A stretch of DNA of 14,905 bases, from NCBI GenBank assembly GCA_013151555.1, contig JAADIA010000060.1, positions 1 to 14,905 of the forward strand, in the 5' to 3' direction. A program made the position numbers and the translations under genes. Of the stretch, positions 10,757-14,905 are shown in pieces; position 1 is the stretch's first letter; each line of letters starts with the position of its first letter. This DNA is from Nitrospirota bacterium (GTDB taxonomy: Bacteria > NPL-UPA2 > JAADIA01). The notes under the pieces are model-generated. The model did not search any database, was not told where the DNA came from, and saw nothing but the letters and a program-made list of their open reading frames with translations.

Positions 10757-10798
10757 CCTCATCCCTCCGCAGTTAAAAGCCGTTCCTATTCCATGGAT

Positions 10799-10826
10799 AC
10801 TATATCAAATAAATAATGTTTTTTAA
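10799..10826 (-). promoter_or_regulatory. Candidate sigma70-type promoter upstream of rpoBC
   Basis: On the minus strand TTAAAA (plus 10821-10826) and TATAGT (plus 10799-10804) are separated by 16 nt in an AT-rich stretch, 4/6 and 5/6 matches to the -35 and -10 consensus. The -10 ends about 42 nt before the chosen ATG. In AT-rich DNA such matches arise easily, so this is tentative. Confidence 0.3.
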
Positions 10827-10834
10827 TAAACCCT

Positions 10835-10967
10835 GAATTCGAATATCGAAATCCGAAACAAATTCAAAATTCCAATGTTCAAATTTTCAAAACTTGGCGT
10901 TTCGGTCATTATGTATTTTGGTCCTTCGATATTGTTTCGTATTTCGTGCTTAGTCTTTCGAGTTTAA
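10835..10967. repeat. Phase-locked 7-bp repeat tract in the rplL-rpoBC spacer
   Basis: Nineteen consecutive 7-mers fill most of the 277-nt spacer: GAATTCG, AATATCG, AAATCCG, AAACAAA and so on, to TGTTTCG, TATTTCG, TGCTTAG, TCTTTCG, AGTTTAA. CG dinucleotides end units at 10841, 10848, 10855, 10904, 10939, 10946 and 10960, all in the same register modulo 7. The two ends are roughly inverted relative to each other (GAATTCG/ATCGAAA against TTTCG/TTTAATTC), so a long imperfect hairpin is possible. Seven is not a coding period, and no ORF or SD is present. The rest of the spacer holds only the candidate promoter. Confidence 0.75.
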
Positions 10968-11033
10968 TTCTTTAGCGCCGAAATCAAGACAACCTTTATT
11001 CCAGATATAAGGCACCTTGCTGAGTCAAGCAGC

Positions 11034-11681
11034 TTACTTCAGTTCCACCGTAGCTCCAGCAGCCTCTAACTTAGCCTTGATCTCTTCCGCCTCTTTCTGA
11101 GGAATCCCTTCCTTAACAGGCTTGGGAGACTCTTCGACCAAGGTCTTAGCTTCCTTCAAACCCAAACTGGTAATTGCCCGCACTTCTTTAATCACTTGAA
11201 TCTTTTTAGCGCCGACTGCCGTTAGAATTACACTCCACTCCGTTTTTTCTTTACTTTCTTCTGCAGACCCGCCCGCGGGAGCGGCCCCAGCCGCAGCAGG
11301 AGCAACCGCTACTACCCCAAACTTATCCTCCAGGGCCTTAACGAGATCGGATAACTCCAACACGGTCATCGTTCCTATCGCTCCAATAATTTCCTTAATC
11401 TTAGCAGTCTCTTCAATCTTAGCAGTCTCTTCCTGTTTGACCTCAGCTACTCCTTCCACTTTAGCTTTTCCCTCCTTTACTTCCTTCTTCGGCTCCACCT
11501 TAACCTTCTCAGGTTTATCCTCTACGGTTTCTTCCTTTATCTCCTCAGGCTTACTCTCCGCTACTTCTTCTTTTTTTTCCGTTTTCGCTTTTTTCTCTGC
11601 CTTTTCTTCTTCCGCCCCGGAGCTAACTTCTTCTTTCTTTTTTTCCGGTTTACTCTCCTCTTGAACTGTGGTCTTTGGCAT
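11034..11681 (-). CDS. rplL: 50S ribosomal protein L7/L12 with a long charged N-terminal extension
   Basis: L7/L12 forms the mobile stalk dimers that recruit translation GTPases. The core is typical: an N-terminal dimerisation domain (about residues 93-124, [20 protein letters not shown]), an Ala/Gly/Pro hinge (~125-146), and the C-terminal domain (~147-215) with [31 protein letters not shown] and the ending GATVELK. Preceding it are about 92 extra residues, roughly 23 Lys and 28 Glu, with no Cys or aromatic residues. The family is usually ~125 residues; this is 215. The start at ATG 11681 is set by GGAGGGTGAAGGAA just upstream; an in-frame ATG at 11705 would add 8 residues but would put this SD inside the gene. 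An 18-bp tandem duplication lies in the extension. It follows rplJ after a 153-nt spacer with a 20-bp inverted repeat. Confidence 0.95.
   Translation of the reverse strand: MPKTTVQEESKPEKKKEEVSSGAEEEKAEKKAKTEKKEEVAESKPEEIKEETVEDKPEKVKVEPKKEVKEGKAKVEGVAEVKQEETAKIEETAKIKEIIGAIGTMTVLELSDLVKALEDKFGVVAVAPAAAGAAPAGGSAEESKEKTEWSVILTAVGAKKIQVIKEVRAITSLGLKEAKTLVEESPKPVKEGIPQKEAEEIKAKLEAAGATVELK
11397..11432 (-). repeat. Perfect 18-bp tandem duplication inside rplL
   Basis: The plus-strand unit AATCTTAGCAGTCTCTTC occurs twice back to back (11397-11414 and 11415-11432). It encodes the repeated EETAKI at the junction between the charged extension and the dimerisation domain. The length keeps the frame. 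It suggests the extension grows by in-frame slippage or duplication. Confidence 0.9.
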
Positions 11682-11761
11682 TTCCTTCACCCTCCATTTT
11701 CTCATATACTGTTAAATTTAAACCTTCTTTGAATATGGCTTTTCTCGAGAAGGTCAGAGAT

Positions 11762-11818
11762 CAATTAAAAATGCAAAATTATTTTCTCTATAAATTTTTA
11801 ATTTTGCATTTTTAATTG
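11762..11818. repeat. Perfect 20-bp inverted repeat between rplJ and rplL
   Basis: CAATTAAAAATGCAAAATTA (11762-11781) and its exact reverse complement (11799-11818) flank a 17-nt loop. The arms are AT-rich with 7-bp spacing of the AATTAAA/AATGCAA words, like other spacer repeats here. The transcript would fold into a 20-bp hairpin between the L10 and L7/L12 cistrons. No T-run follows on the minus strand, so it does not look like a simple terminator. It might affect mRNA processing or attenuation, or be a repeat element without function. Confidence 0.85.
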
Positions 11819-11834
11819 GGGATTTTTAATTTTA

Positions 11835-12350
11835 TTATTCCTTTTGCGCCTTAATCGCTTCCAAGGTATAGATGAATTTAGTCATAATTCCTTTCAAACC
11901 AAACACCAAATTGGACAAAGGACTCTTCATTCCTGCAGCAACTTTAGCTAAAAGCTCTTCCCTGCTGGGCAGGACTGCCCAGAGGTTCACTTTCTCCGAG
12001 CTGAGGATTTCTTTTCTAAAAGCCCCTCCCCTAATCTTCAACGGGGGATATTCCCGGGCAAAACCAGCTAATATCTTTGCGGCAACCGTAGGGTCCCCCG
12101 CACCAAAAGCAAAAGCAGTTGGCCCCACCAGGAATTGTTTCATATCTTCTAATTCACTCTCCTCGGCAGCAAAGCAAGCCAAGGTATTTTTAGCTACCTT
12201 GTATTCAACTCCGGCTTCTCTCAGCCGTTTGCGGAGTTCTGCCATTTCTACGACCTTCAAACCCCGATAATCAGTGACGATAGTAGTCTCCGCCCGTTTC
12301 AGTTTCTCAGTCAGGTCTCTTACTACTATATCTTTTCCTATTCCACTCAT
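11835..12350 (-). CDS. rplJ: 50S ribosomal protein L10
   Basis: L10 anchors L7/L12 dimers to 23S rRNA at the base of the GTPase stalk. The 171-residue product is the usual length. It starts MSGIGKDIVVRDLTEKLKRA, followed by the family signature TTIVTDYRGLKVVEMAELRK and VEYKVAKNTLA. The mid part has GPTAFAFGAGDP, and the C-terminal helix (NLVFGLKGIMTKFIYTLEAI) is the L7/L12 docking segment. The ATG at 12350 has only a weak SD (GAGCTGACTT). The spacer to rplA is only 74 nt, too short for the long L10-binding leader of E. coli. It contains AGTTAAT/AGTTAAA words of the heptad type (12373-12398). Confidence 0.96.
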   Translation of the reverse strand: MSGIGKDIVVRDLTEKLKRAETTIVTDYRGLKVVEMAELRKRLREAGVEYKVAKNTLACFAAEESELEDMKQFLVGPTAFAFGAGDPTVAAKILAGFAREYPPLKIRGGAFRKEILSSEKVNLWAVLPSREELLAKVAAGMKSPLSNLVFGLKGIMTKFIYTLEAIKAQKE

Positions 12351-12424
12351 AAGTCAGCTCGCTTTGCTTACCAGTTAATAGACAGTTAAAAAGTTAAAAG
12401 AATTTTTTGCTCACTACTTTCTAC

Positions 12425-13126
12425 TTATTTAGACAGACTCTGGAGATCAAGATTGATTCCCGGTCCCATAGATAGAGAAAGAGCCGCCCTTTTTAAATAC
12501 CGACCCTTGCAGGCCGGAGGTTTAGCTCTCTGGATAGCCTCAATAGCTGCTTTTACGTTTTTAACAAGCCGCTCCTTATCAAAAGAAACCTTGCCTACAG
12601 GGAGATGAAGATTGCCGGATTTATCAGCTCGAAACTCTACCCTGCCGGCTTGAATAGCCTGAATAGTTTTACGCAAATCAAAAGTAACCGTGCCCACTTT
12701 CGGATTAGGCATCAAGCCTCGCGGACCGAGCAACCGCCCAAGTTTACTAACTTCCCTCATTATGTCCGGAGTAGCCACAGCCACATCAAAATCCAACCAT
12801 CCTCCGCTTACCTTATCTATTAACTCCTTTTCTCCTACAAAATCTGCTCCGGCATCTCTGGCCTCCTGGGCTTTCTCCCCCTTAGCAAAGACCAATACTC
12901 TTACCTTCTTACCCGTTCCTTCGGGTAAACTTAAAGTTCCCCGTACCTGCTGATCAGCCTGCCGGGAATCAATTCCTAACCTGAAAGAAATATCTATCGT
13001 CTCATCAAACTTAGTATGGGGCATCTTCTTTAGAATCTCAAGAGCTTCTTCCAACAAATAAGCCTTCCCCGGCTCCAGGAGTTTCTTAGCCTCAAGATAT
13101 CTTTTCCCTCTTTTCTCACTTCTCAT
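12425..13126 (-). CDS. rplA: 50S ribosomal protein L1
   Basis: L1 forms the mobile stalk by the E site and helps release deacylated tRNA; in many bacteria it also represses its own operon. The product has 233 residues, typical for the family. Landmarks are [20 protein letters not shown] at the N-terminus, [20 protein letters not shown], the [17 protein letters not shown] region (hallmark of L1, about residues 132-148) and [12 protein letters not shown]. The ATG at 13126 overlaps the rplK TGA by 4 nt (ATGA), so L11 and L1 are probably translationally coupled. Only a weak purine stretch precedes it. Confidence 0.97.
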   Translation of the reverse strand: MRSEKRGKRYLEAKKLLEPGKAYLLEEALEILKKMPHTKFDETIDISFRLGIDSRQADQQVRGTLSLPEGTGKKVRVLVFAKGEKAQEARDAGADFVGEKELIDKVSGGWLDFDVAVATPDIMREVSKLGRLLGPRGLMPNPKVGTVTFDLRKTIQAIQAGRVEFRADKSGNLHLPVGKVSFDKERLVKNVKAAIEAIQRAKPPACKGRYLKRAALSLSMGPGINLDLQSLSK

Positions 13127-13545
13127 TCCAATTCTATCCCCATACTCTTAGCTGTTCCTTCAATCATCCTCATGGCCCCTTCAAGGCTGACGGCATTCAA
13201 ATCCACCTTTTTAAGTTCTGCAATTTCCCGGATTTTATCTTTTCCTACCTTAGCTATCTCTTCCTTCCCGGGTTGACCGGAAGCTTTAGCAATTCCCGCG
13301 GCTCTCTTCAGAAGAATGGATGCCGGAGGAGATTTGGTAATAAAGGAGAAGGAACGGTCCCGATAAACACTTATCACTACAGGAATAATCAATCCTTCCT
13401 TCCCTTGAGTGGCCCGGTTAAAAGCCTGGCAGAACTCCATAATGTTCACTCCATGCTGACCCAGAGCGGGGCCAACAGGAGGAGCAGGATTAGCTTTCCC
13501 CGCAGGCACCTGCAATTTTATCTTCGCCATAACTTTCTTAGCCAC
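13123..13545 (-). CDS. rplK: 50S ribosomal protein L11
   Basis: L11 binds the GTPase-associated centre of 23S rRNA and, with the L10-L7/L12 stalk, controls factor-dependent GTP hydrolysis and the stringent response. The 140 residues are standard. The N-terminal domain has [20 protein letters not shown] and [15 protein letters not shown] (the Pro-rich thiostrepton-binding region). The C-terminal RNA-binding domain has [10 protein letters not shown] and ends [20 protein letters not shown]. It starts with GTG at 13545, directly after the nusG TAA, with GGAGGT 7 nt upstream inside the nusG end. Confidence 0.97.
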   Translation of the reverse strand: MAKKVMAKIKLQVPAGKANPAPPVGPALGQHGVNIMEFCQAFNRATQGKEGLIIPVVISVYRDRSFSFITKSPPASILLKRAAGIAKASGQPGKEEIAKVGKDKIREIAELKKVDLNAVSLEGAMRMIEGTAKSMGIELE

Positions 13546-14076
13546 TTAAGCTACCTCCACTTGCCAGTATTCAAGCTCAACGGGAGTGGACCGGCCAAAG
13601 ATAGAAACCATTACTTTTACCTTCCCTCTTTCCGGGTTTGTCTCTTCCACCACTCCATTGAGATTAGTAAATGGTCCTTCAACTACTCTTATTCTCTCAC
13701 CTTTCTCGAGGACGACCTTCGGAGTAGGTTTAGCTCTTTTCTCCTCAACCGCCTTCAAGATATTTTCTACCTCTCTATCCTCCAAAGGAACCGGTTCTTT
13801 CCCCGAACTAATAAATCCGGAAACCCCGGAGATATTCTTCACCAAATGCCAGGTCTTCTCGTTTAATTCCATCTCTACAAAGACATATCCCGGAAAGAGA
13901 TTCCTGGTGGTTACCCTCTTTTCACCACCCCGGACCTCAGCTACCTCCTCAGTAGGAATAAGAACCCGGGAAATAGAATCCTGCAATGATAAAGAATCGA
14001 TTTGACCTTCCAAACTAGCCCTCACTTTATTTTCGCATCCGGACAAAGTATGGATTACGTACCATTTTTTACTCAT
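13546..14076 (-). CDS. nusG: Transcription termination/antitermination protein NusG
   Basis: NusG binds the RNA polymerase clamp, speeds elongation, and links polymerase to Rho or to ribosomal protein S10. The NGN domain opens with SKKWYVIHTLSGCENKVRAS and includes the NLFPGYVFVEMEL core; WHLVKNISGVSGFI follows. The KOW domain (about residues 120-170) has EKGERIRVVEGPFTNLNGVV and ends ELEYWQVEVA. I chose ATG 14076 since the family begins at M-x-K-x-W-Y-V. A GTG at 14088 overlaps the secE TGA by 4 nt (GTGA) and would add four residues; both starts are plausible. The product is about 176 residues, typical, with no insertion between the domains. It is followed directly by rplK. Confidence 0.96.
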   Translation of the reverse strand: MSKKWYVIHTLSGCENKVRASLEGQIDSLSLQDSISRVLIPTEEVAEVRGGEKRVTTRNLFPGYVFVEMELNEKTWHLVKNISGVSGFISSGKEPVPLEDREVENILKAVEEKRAKPTPKVVLEKGERIRVVEGPFTNLNGVVEETNPERGKVKVMVSIFGRSTPVELEYWQVEVA

Positions 14077-14084
14077 AAGTCCAC

Positions 14085-14291
14085 TCACGCCCCGTATTTC
14101 AGAATAAGCCCTATCAACCTTGACAGGGGAGTATCAACTAAAAAGATAAAAAGGGCGATAAGAAGAGTCGCAACTACAACTACCGAGGTGGAAGCGATTA
14201 ATTCCTTCCTGGTCGTCCAAGAGACCTTTTTCATCTCTGCCTCGACTTCCAGAAAAAATTTCTTAAAACTCTGAAAAGCTTTGCTCTTCAA
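14085..14291 (-). CDS. secE: Preprotein translocase subunit SecE
   Basis: SecE is the small clamp subunit of the SecYEG channel in the inner membrane. The 68-residue product is the short single-span form. A charged amphipathic helix (FKKFFLEVEAEMKKVSW, about residues 9-25) precedes one transmembrane segment (~31-53, IASTSVVVVATLLIALFIFL). The usual motif reads KKVxWPxRKE; here it is KKVSWTTRKE, so the normally conserved proline is Thr. The start codon is TTG (14291-14289), supported by GAAGGGA upstream and an in-frame TGA 10 codons before. The secE-nusG pairing is the standard bacterial arrangement. Confidence 0.93.
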   Translation of the reverse strand: MKSKAFQSFKKFFLEVEAEMKKVSWTTRKELIASTSVVVVATLLIALFIFLVDTPLSRLIGLILKYGA

Positions 14292-14323
14292 GAATCCCTT
14301 CTCCCTTACTTCCCTTAATCAAT

Positions 14324-14337
14324 CCCCAACGTTGGGG
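14324..14337. repeat. 14-nt perfect palindrome between tRNA-Trp and secE
   Basis: CCCCAACGTTGGGG is its own reverse complement and lies 17 nt past the tRNA 3' end. On the plus strand it is followed by T-rich sequence (TTCTTTTTGTTTT), which would look like an antisense terminator. On the transcribed minus strand no T-run follows. Its left half also complements the tRNA T-arm (ACGTTGGGG). It may be a processing or attenuation structure. Confidence 0.5.
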
Positions 14338-14354
14338 TTCTTTTTGTTTTCTAA

Positions 14355-14428
14355 CAGGCCTGGAGGGACTCGAACCCCCAACGTCCGGATTTGGAGTCCG
14401 GCGCTCTAGCCATTAGAGCTACAGGCCT
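14355..14428 (-). tRNA. trnW: tRNA-Trp (anticodon CCA)
   Basis: A full cloverleaf can be drawn on the minus strand: acceptor AGGCCTG/CAGGCCT (7 bp), D-stem GCTC/GAGC, anticodon stem CCGGA/TCCGG with loop CTCCAAA (anticodon CCA, tryptophan), variable ACGTT, and T-arm GGGGG-TTCGAGT-CCCTC with one G-U pair. The discriminator base is G, as in bacterial tRNA-Trp. No 3' CCA is encoded; TTAG follows. tRNA-Trp between rpmG and secE is a common bacterial arrangement, so it is probably cut out of the operon transcript. Confidence 0.97.
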
Positions 14429-14438
14429 CCTTCACTAC

Positions 14439-14545
14439 AGTTATTAGTTACGAGTTACTAGTTACAATTTATGAGTTTTTAAAAAATCCGCCTCTGACAG
14501 AATGAGAGGTGCTAACTCGTAACTAATAATTCATAACCAATAACT
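14439..14545. repeat. Inverted heptad arrays in the rpmG-tRNA-Trp spacer
   Basis: The left arm (plus strand) reads AGTTATT, AGTTACG, AGTTACT, AGTTACA, ATTTATG, AGTTTTT (14439-14480). The right arm reads AACTCGT, AACTAAT, AATTCAT, AACCAAT, AACTATT from 14514, running into the rpmG stop codon. The inner ends form a perfect 17-bp inverted repeat: TTATTAGTTACGAGTTA at 14441-14457 against 14513-14529. The loop holds a second, terminator-like hairpin. Confidence 0.8.
14481..14509 (-). terminator. Weak intrinsic terminator candidate after rpmG
   Basis: On the minus strand CCTCT, a 9-nt loop (CATTCTGTC) and AGAGG form a short stem (14491-14509), followed after CGGA by six T (plus A-run 14486-14481). 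The stem is only 5 bp, so it would at most attenuate. It lies inside the larger 17-bp inverted repeat and upstream of tRNA-Trp. Confidence 0.35.
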
Positions 14546-14693
14546 ATTTAGTTTCCTTATGAACCGTATGCGTCTGACAGAACTTACAATATTTCTTTAG
14601 CTCCAACTTCTCAGAGTTTCCCTTCTTATTCTTGGTAAGAGAATAATTTCTTTGTTTACATTTAGTACAAGCTAAGATAATTATCTCACGCAT
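14544..14693 (-). CDS. rpmG: 50S ribosomal protein L33
   Basis: L33 is a small protein of the large subunit near the E site. The minus strand encodes 49 residues: [20 protein letters not shown], then [20 protein letters not shown] and THTVHKETK. It has both zinc-binding pairs (CTKC at residues 9-12 and CKFC at 36-39), so it is the zinc-containing form. The length is typical. The ATG at 14693 is preceded by an A/T stretch without a recognisable SD. The stop TAG (14546-14544) lies within a heptad repeat. The order tuf-rpmG-tRNA-Trp-secE is common in bacteria. Confidence 0.96.
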   Translation of the reverse strand: MREIIILACTKCKQRNYSLTKNKKGNSEKLELKKYCKFCQTHTVHKETK

Positions 14694-14707
14694 AATTTTT
14701 TTTAAAT

Positions 14708-14735
14708 AGTTTAAGGTTTAAAATTGAAAGTTTAA
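14708..14735. repeat. Heptad repeat array between tuf and rpmG
   Basis: Four in-register 7-mers on the plus strand: AGTTTAA, GGTTTAA, AATTGAA, AGTTTAA. The first two words are the same as those at 2859-2872. The rest of the 119-nt spacer (14694-14812) shows no clear terminator or promoter. Confidence 0.7.
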
Positions 14736-14812
14736 CGTAAGCAGCCCGTCTTCACCTGGGAGATTTTCTTCCCCTTAAAACCCTAAATCTTTAATTATCC
14801 TTTTTCAACGGT

Positions 14813-14905
14813 TTACTTAATAACCTCGCTAATCACTCCGGCGCCTACCGTATGGCCACCCTCTCGAATAGCAAACCTTAACTCTTTCTCCATAGCTATA
14901 GGCGT
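14813..14905 (-). CDS. tuf: Elongation factor Tu, C-terminal fragment (cut by window edge)
   Basis: The last 30 codons plus TAA of an EF-Tu gene. They read [20 protein letters not shown] and end [10 protein letters not shown], the conserved domain 3 end of EF-Tu that helps bind aminoacyl-tRNA. It lies upstream of rpmG. As the window's other end carries the start of a second EF-Tu, the genome has at least two tuf genes; whether they are identical cannot be seen since the fragments do not overlap. Confidence 0.96.
   Translation of the reverse strand, partial: TPIAMEKELRFAIREGGHTVGAGVISEVIK

Noticed and set aside
10757-10762. ATG at 10762 as the rpoBC start
   Set aside because: The SD GGAGGG directly touches this ATG, which leaves no spacing; the ATG at 10756 has a 7-nt gap. 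Only two residues differ.
11002-11030. TTGACT with TATATC downstream of rplL as a promoter
   Set aside because: The spacing is only 13 nt, too short for a sigma70 promoter; the overlapping small inverted repeat has a 4-bp stem only and no T-run, so it is not a terminator either.
11682-11705. Upstream ATG at 11705 as the rplL start
   Set aside because: The resulting extra residues (MRKWRVKE) are encoded by the strong SD GGAGGGTGAAGG for the ATG at 11681, so this stretch is the ribosome binding site rather than coding sequence.
12351-12424. L10 autoregulatory leader upstream of rplJ
   Set aside because: The spacer is only 74 nt and I cannot draw the kink-turn plus hairpin expected for L10 binding; it mainly contains AT-rich AGTTAAA words.
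14439-14545. Direct repeats read as a CRISPR array or attachment site
   Set aside because: Units are 7 bp with no unique spacers, no cas genes are nearby, and no integrase or tRNA 3' duplication is present.

Overview
This window is the bacterial transcription/translation core cluster. Every gene is on the minus strand, so the operon reads from right to left: tuf (3' end only) - rpmG - tRNA-Trp - secE - nusG - rplK - rplA - rplJ - rplL - rpoB/rpoC (one fused frame) - rpsL - rpsG - fusA - tuf (5' end only). The gene content is bacterial. The source looks like an uncultured, moderate-GC bacterium that I cannot place to phylum. rpoC is not split into rpoC1/rpoC2, so it is not a cyanobacterium. 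The beta' part seems to carry an E. coli-type insertion after the trigger loop, which favours a Gram-negative (Gracilicutes-side) lineage; this is an inference.

Layout. 14813-14905 is the end of one EF-Tu gene and 1-71 the start of another, so two tuf copies bracket the cluster. 14085-14693 holds L33, tRNA-Trp(CCA) and the secretion subunit SecE. 11034-14076 holds NusG and the L11-L1-L10-L7/L12 stalk genes, tightly packed from secE to rplA. 3278-10756 encodes beta and beta' as one 2492-residue polypeptide. 126-3324 holds S12, S7 and EF-G (the str operon), with rpsL overlapping the end of rpoBC by 47 nt. Together these genes make RNA polymerase, the elongation factor that couples it to ribosomes, the ribosomal GTPase stalk, decoding-centre proteins and the elongation GTPases.

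Unusual points. (1) beta and beta' are fused through a Gly/Lys-rich linker, though a single-base length error in an A6 run could imitate this. (2) fusA is broken by a 2-nt CT duplication between the switch I and DTPGH motifs; everything else in it is intact. (3) L7/L12 carries an N-terminal Lys/Glu-rich extension of about 90 residues, nearly doubling the protein. (4) Most spacers are filled with degenerate repeats of 7-bp period, often starting at the stop codon of the upstream gene and often in inverted pairs, including a perfect 20-bp inverted repeat before rplL and a 133-bp phase-locked array before rpoBC. No mobile element, CRISPR array or defence system is visible, and no gene-free stretch exceeds 300 bases.
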